From NCBI GenBank assembly GCA_009823395.1, contig CM020513.1, positions 12,174,001 through 12,238,000 on the forward strand: a DNA stretch of 64,000 bases, given 5' to 3'. The notes beneath the pieces are model-generated. The model made no database searches, had not been told where the DNA came from, and saw only the letters and a program-made list of their open reading frames with translations. This stretch comes from Thamnaconus septentrionalis (taxonomy: Eukaryota > Chordata > Actinopteri > Tetraodontiformes > Monacanthidae). A program made the position numbers and the translations under genes. This document shows, piece by piece, positions 58,884 to 64,000 of the stretch (position 1 is its first letter; each line of letters begins with the position of its first letter).

Positions 58884-61600
58884 CCAGGGCCCGCATGATT
58901 ACTGGTAAACCAGCGTGCCAGATTGTTTTGTCTGTTCGGACAACCTAACGGAGAACTGCGGCGTGTGCCCTGATATTGACCCTCAGCTCCATGATGTCAT
59001 GTCCCTGACCCTCCTTGACCCGCCTCCTCAAAGGCCTTTGATCTCGCACTTCAACCGCAGATGATGTCATGGCGGCGCACTATCACTAATAGCAATCGTG
59101 CATATCATGCAGCCTGTCAGCCAAGACGCGAGAAAGACTTAACTAGTGTGTCGTCCACGCAAGGCCCTGAGCCGCCGTCTCATGTTTTCTGCCTGTGCTT
59201 GTCACCTCCTGTAAGACTTCCGTGTGTGTTGCCACTCAGGCCGAGGTCGGGGCTCCTGGTGTGGTGGTGGGAGTCTCTGTGGATGGCGCCCAAGTCTGGA
59301 GTGAAGGTTTTTACAAATCTATTAATTTATCTACCTTGAATCAGCTACAGTGACAGGAATTGAAAATTGCTTGTACAGAGCTGTCGTGGCCAGAAACCAA
59401 TACAAAAGCACCGCAAGACAACATTAAAAACTGTATCTACTAACAAACTTAAACCCAAACTTCAAATGATTAAAGGGCAACAACATTCATATTAAAAAAC
59501 ATCATCTCCTAGTCATTTAGAAATATTTTATGTGTTTCTGACTCCAGTTCCAGAGGATTTTGGTGATTTTTACATTATATTTTGCTGTTAAGCTAACTAA
59601 ATCACAGCAAATTAATTCCATCAATTAGTTTTATGACACCCTCCCTGCCCCCCGTTTGTTTTTAATTGTTGTTGTCCAGGGTTCGGCTATGCTGATTTGG
59701 AAAACCGCGTGCCATGCGGCCCAAAGACGGTGATGCGGATAGCCAGCATCAGCAAGCCGCTCACATCTGCAGCTGCTGCGAGACTGTGTGAGGAGGGGAA
59801 ACTAGATCTCGATGTCCCTGTCCAGAAATATGTCCCTGAATTCCCTCAGAAACAGTTTGAGGGGAAGGATGTAAGTCTTAATGAACACACGACAAATACA
59901 TTATTTATTATTATTATTTTATTTATTTTTTACTGTGTTAGCCTAATGTAGACATAACTCGCTCTTGTCTGTCAGGTCACAATAACCCCCCGCATGATTC
60001 TTTCCCACCTGAGCGGTATACGTCACTATGAGAAAGATGTGGAGAAAGTGAGAGAAGAGCACGAGAAAGCTAAGCGGCTTTTAAAGCCACCGAGCGGAAA
60101 CAAAGAGGAAGTCAAGAGCTCCCGCTCCAGCAAAGACAAACCTGCAACAGGACAGAGCGCTGACAAAAAGGAAGCTGCAGAGACGAAGAAGAAACAGGAG
60201 TTTGATAACGAAGAGTACTACCTGAAGGAGACCTTTGACGGCGTCGTTCAGTCCTTGAACCTCTTCAAGGACGACCCGCTCATTTTTGAACCTGGTAGAG
60301 TAACGACTTCCACCTGCCAGTTGAAATTTTGAAATCAAGCGCTGCACGTGTTGTGAGTTAAAGTGCTGCAGGACTCATCTGTGAATTACTCACTCAGGCA
60401 CAACTTTCCTGTACTCCACCCACGCCTTCACTCTGCTCAGTGCTGTGATGGAGCGAGCCGCTGGACGCCGTTTCCTGGATCTCATGATGAACATGTTCCG
60501 CCAGCTGGGAATGCACAGCACTGTGCCCGACGAGAACGAGCCCATCGTTTATCACCGCTGCAGGTATTTGGTCGTGATGTTATCGTCAAAAACCTGTCAG
60601 GGTGGTTGTGTGATCAGTCCAATCAGAGTGCAAGTTCTAAGAAATATGTTTCCTTTCAAATGCCTATTCATAAACATAACTATATATATGAATGACTTTA
60701 CCCTTACTTAAGTGTTAATTATGTAATTAAGCAAATCTTTGTCCTTTTAGAGCTGAGTGATTTTTTTTTTGTTGATTGTTGTTTGTTCGTCTGTTTTATT
60801 TGTGTAGGTGGACAATCTAATCTTTTCATGCTTTACGCATTATTGCATGTTTTAGCCCATTGCTGTTCAAAATGATTCTACTTGCATTGCACTTGCATTC
60901 TAATTCTGGGTTTTCATTGTAATTGTGGCATAACATGGTTTTTAAAGTTACATTAACTATCATCTTGTTTATTGTAATATTTTCTTGAACAATATATATT
61001 CAAAAATCATTTTATGCATCTATTTGTGCGTCTAATTTTTTGTTTGTTTATTTGTTTTTTCAATTTTCCTCTAGATATTATCATATCAACAAGAAAAAGC
61101 GCGTGGTGAACTGTCCCTACGTGGACAACTCCTACAAGTGGGCAGGAGGCGGCTTCCTCTCCAACGTGGGCGACCTCCTCATCTTTGGTGATGCTCTCCT
61201 CTACAGCTACCAGATGGGCCAGCTGAAGAACGCTGAGGGTTTGCTCCCCGGTTTCCTCAAACCCCAAACCATCGCGGAGCTGTGGGCACCCGCTGACGGA
61301 ACCAAATCTAGCTGGGACAGGGACGAACACTATGCCCAGGCCTGGGTGGTTGTGGAGAAACTGCACAAATACGGCCAGTGTAGGAAGCGCAGGCACTACG
61401 TATCACACACAGGGGGCGCTGTGGGGGCCAGCAGCGTGCTCCTGGTGCTACCCAGCGATGAAATTGAGCAGCACAAAGGACGGAGCCCTGTCCTCCCGCA
61501 GGGGGTGGTCGTCACTATCATTACAAACATGCAGGCTGTGGGACTCACCAGCACGGCGCTCAAAATTGCACACGAGTTTGACCGAGTGAGAAGCCTTTAA
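58061..61600 (+). CDS. lactb: Serine beta-lactamase-like protein LACTB, mitochondrial
   Basis: Six exons: 58061-58414, 59240-59306, 59680-59870, 59976-60294, 60398-60563, 61075-61600, giving 540 residues (human 547). LACTB is a mitochondrial intermembrane-space serine protease related to class C beta-lactamases that forms filaments and affects lipid metabolism. Residues 1-33 are Arg-rich without acids (targeting sequence) and 64-79 form a hydrophobic membrane segment. Catalytic motifs are present: S163-I-S-K166 (SxxK), Y316-S-T and H477-T-G-G. A charged, low-complexity insert (about 230-290, rich in K, E, S) separates the first two motifs, as in human LACTB. Other conserved blocks are HLSGIRHYEKD and VDNSYKWAGGGFLS. 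The start is the first ATG in frame. Confidence 0.97.
58525..58830. mobile_element. Non-autonomous hAT-like element in lactb intron 1
   Basis: Left end caggcgagggcaaactgcgg and the reverse complement of the right end (ccggggtgggcaaacttttt) share the GGCAAACT core and a following CGG..GCCA/GGCC block, typical of hAT elements whose ends read CAGGGGTGGGCAAACT. About 306 bp, no transposase frame. No clear 8-bp target duplication was found, so the ends are eroded. Confidence 0.6.
58848..58884. repeat. (CAA)12 microsatellite in lactb intron 1
   Basis: Uninterrupted CAA units, 18 bases after the hAT-like element. Confidence 0.95.
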
Positions 61601-63180
61601 GAGTGCCTTGTACGGAACAATTTAGTGGGGAAATCTCTTTTAAGGTTTTTTTTTTACCTTCATAGAAAATTTAGATACATTGTTATATTTAGCTTTTAGA
61701 AATAATGTTTTAATGTTGTCAAATCTGCTCTGTTACAACACTTGCAGGAAAGCCTTATTACCACTAGGCGGAGCTCACTCATAGCATTCCTGCCATGAAA
61801 AACAGGCTGACTGGATTACGTCATCTTTAAAACTTCGTGCCAGGGGTTGATGTTTTCTCCCTTAACAGGCTTTGCCATAAGTATTTTGCCGCTGCATTTG
61901 AAAAACAATATCAAAATATAAACCTCGTTCGCAAAGTTCTTTAGTCGTGTGGTTGCTTCATGCTTCAGATGTATCGCCATGCAACCCTGTTGTGTGTTCA
62001 TCTGATAGCATCAGTAGCAGCCAACAGACGTCAGGGACTTCAACTGATGATGTTTAGTTAGAAGGTCCAATGTATAAGATTTACAGTTAAAGACTGTGAT
62101 AAATGGAATATAATGTCTTATCACATTCACACAGTCATTTCTGTGATTTCATTTCCCTTAAACAAATTAACTAGGCTAAATGCCCTTTATATGTCCCGCA
62201 GTGGACTGCACACAATATACCCTCATCACTAAAACGTTCACGCAACTTTCCTTAATGTGTTTACAGTATAACAATGACTGTTGTAATTCTGATTCAAACA
62301 AATTCAAATCCAAAACCACATTATTTATTGAATTATTTGGTTTAAGTACTTGAACTTCGAGGCAGATTTGTTGAATTTCCTTCATTCTCAGATCACCACC
62401 TACCGTCTCCTCTTTGAAGGTGCGGGTTTAAATTGTTGCATTCTACACTTTGGATGCTGTAAGTCTTACACACTGGACCTCATTTCCTCACTTTATTGAA
62501 ATAGCTTGCTGAAAAGTTCATCATTGACACATGGTATTTAGTGGCTAACTAAGCTGTCACAAGTCCAATTTCAGGTTTTTCCTCTCCGGCTGATGGTTGA
62601 TGAATGTTTGAAGTCCCTGGAATGAAAGATTGTCTGCAGTGCAGTTTCACAAGTTTAAATTCTCTCCAAAGCTCGCCGACTTGAAATAGTGTATTTGATT
62701 CCGCTATTCTCATTCTAAAACTCTTGGGATCTCCTGTGGCCCTGTTTTCAGATTTAAAGAGCACGATGAATGACTCGGGATACTCTAATTATATAGACTC
62801 CCACACCACAGTGCAAGAACCAAGTGTGTGAGAGTCATTGTGTATTCCTGATTCTCTAGTGTTGACAGTAAAAAATGTGGCCTTTTTTTTTAACTACAAA
62901 GTGACGCCACTTAAAAAAAATAAATAAAAGTGGGGTCACTGTGACCAATCCAGAATGTTTCTAAGAGTCCAATTGCAGTCCAATTGTTCATTGAGGTTAC
63001 ATTTGGCATTAGTTCAATGATTGGTAGAGGTGAGGATGGCTTAGCCAGGAAGACAGACAGACAGACAGACAGACAGTGACTCGTCCATCAGGTTTCTTAC
63101 AAAAAGAAAACGATGGGTGAGTCTTTGTGTTTTAACAGAAACCTCGAGCAAATGATCCGGTGTAGATTATCACACACAGT
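61601..63180. other. 3' flank of lactb
   Basis: AT-rich DNA without coding signal. An overlapping AATAAATAAA lies at about 62919-62928 and could end a long lactb transcript, but no closer canonical AATAAA was found, so the 3' end is uncertain. (ACAG)n at 63051-63076. Confidence 0.4.
63051..63076. repeat. (ACAG)n microsatellite
   Basis: About six ACAG units between lactb and the minus-strand gene. Confidence 0.95.
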
Positions 63181-63202
63181 TTCATCATTATTTTGCCAAT
63201 AA

Positions 63203-63901
63203 TTTATTTTAAATATTACAATATTGGTATCAAGCATAATGTACAGAAGAATAGTTCCAGCTTAATATTTAGAATAAAATTTTACATTTTCTTTTTTAAA
63301 CACAATCCCAACCCGTGCGGTAGGCACCTTTATAACGACACACAGGGACTGAAATGTGTTTTGTTTTTGTTTTTTGTTGTATTTCTTTTAACGCGAGTAA
63401 AACAAAAGTCCAACTGTGTGTTAAAAAGGCAAGCGTGCGTGGTGTGATTCAATTTCCACCCACTCACACGCGTTTCACACCTTGTTTGTGTGGGATTCGA
63501 GCAGCTTTCCTTGACCTGTGTGGAATTCAGAGATGTCAAGAGACGACGGATTAACAGCCGTGCGCCTGCCTCAGCTTTGCTTAATGCCGTCCTCCTCTAG
63601 TCAGTTGGTCTATCACAGTCTTATACAAAAACATCCCCAGGTCCAACAACGCATCCCACCAAGCCCTCAATCAAATGGCGGTAGGGTGGGGGACAAAAAC
63701 ACACCAGAAGGGAGGTCATGCTCTGGATTGCACTTTCCAGTACGGTTGCTGAGTGTTCTGCTGGCTCTGCTGTTTGGCTTTCAGCTTCCTGCAAGCGGAC
63801 AAGAGCGTCAAAAGTCAAAAGGCGATTGCATCACATTTGCATCAACACTTTGCAGGTTCAATGTAAAGAGAATTTTGCCAATTCAATTCAATGTGTGATC
63901 C
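63203..63901 (-). other. Probable 3'UTR of the minus-strand membrane-protein gene
   Basis: On the minus strand the sequence after the stop codon (63904-63902) runs to an AATAAA (63208-63203). Open frames here are short and of random composition. Inferred from position and signal only. Confidence 0.35.
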
Positions 63902-64000
63902 TCACTTGTGTATATAGTAGATGACCACTGCCAGCATCGCTAAGAGGAGGAGACCCACAATGATCAGGGCCGCCATTAAACCTGCCTGTCCTGCAGCGTC
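63902..64000 (-). CDS. C-terminal end of an unidentified membrane protein (5' part outside window)
   Basis: The minus strand reads 32 codons and a TGA: DAAGQAGL, then a 22-24 residue hydrophobic segment (MAALIIVGLLLLAMLAVVIY), then YIHK and stop. This is a C-terminal transmembrane helix with a very short tail, typical of a tail-anchored or single-pass type I protein. A possible acceptor (ctgcag, AG at 63992-63991) would make 63990-63902 the last exon. In human the gene tail-to-tail with LACTB is RPS27L, which has no such helix, so the neighbour differs. Not identified. Confidence 0.5.
   Translation of the reverse strand, partial: DAAGQAGLMAALIIVGLLLLAMLAVVIYYIHK

Overview
The window is vertebrate nuclear DNA, almost certainly from a teleost fish. 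Genes are split into small GT-AG exons, introns carry fish-type interspersed repeats and microsatellites, and there are no operons. Three genes on the + strand make up nearly all of it, in an order known from human 15q22.2: tln2 (talin-2), tpm1 (alpha-tropomyosin), lactb (mitochondrial serine beta-lactamase-like protein). At the right edge the last coding piece of a minus-strand membrane protein faces lactb tail to tail.

Region 1 (1-36260) is the 3' three quarters of tln2: 41 coding exons, about 1,907 of roughly 2,540 residues, running from the end of rod bundle R1 to the C-terminal dimerisation helix, followed by a ~2.7 kb 3'UTR. Intron 36 hosts the mir-190a hairpin (30824-30908), as in mammals. 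The tln2 introns also hold a complete TA-flanked MITE, a decayed Tc1-like fragment, several old interspersed repeats, a CpG-rich patch that might be an internal promoter, and a candidate in-frame 6-nt microexon.

Region 2 (36260-46140) is about 10 kb of intergenic DNA. It has no convincing gene but carries clustered muscle-type sites (tandem CArG boxes, TEAD/MCAT, MEF2-like) upstream of tpm1.

Region 3 (46140-57700) is tpm1 with essentially the full alternative-exon set of a vertebrate alpha-tropomyosin gene: 1a, 2a/2b, internal-promoter exon 1b, 3, 4, 5, 6a/6b, 7, 8 and terminal exons 9a, 9c and 9d, with a doubtful 9b. The splicing control signals are visible: an AG-free zone with a branch point only ~32 nt from the 2a donor, very long pyrimidine tracts before 6b and 9a, a weak 1b donor followed by a poly-T run, and a GC donor on exon 4.

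Region 4 (58061-61600) is lactb in six exons (540 residues) with its catalytic motifs intact; intron 1 holds an hAT-like non-autonomous element. Region 5 (61600-64000) is 3' flanking DNA and the end of the minus-strand gene.

Functionally, talin-2 and tropomyosin both belong to actin-based adhesion and contractile structures, whereas lactb is mitochondrial. The shared order is conserved synteny, not a pathway.
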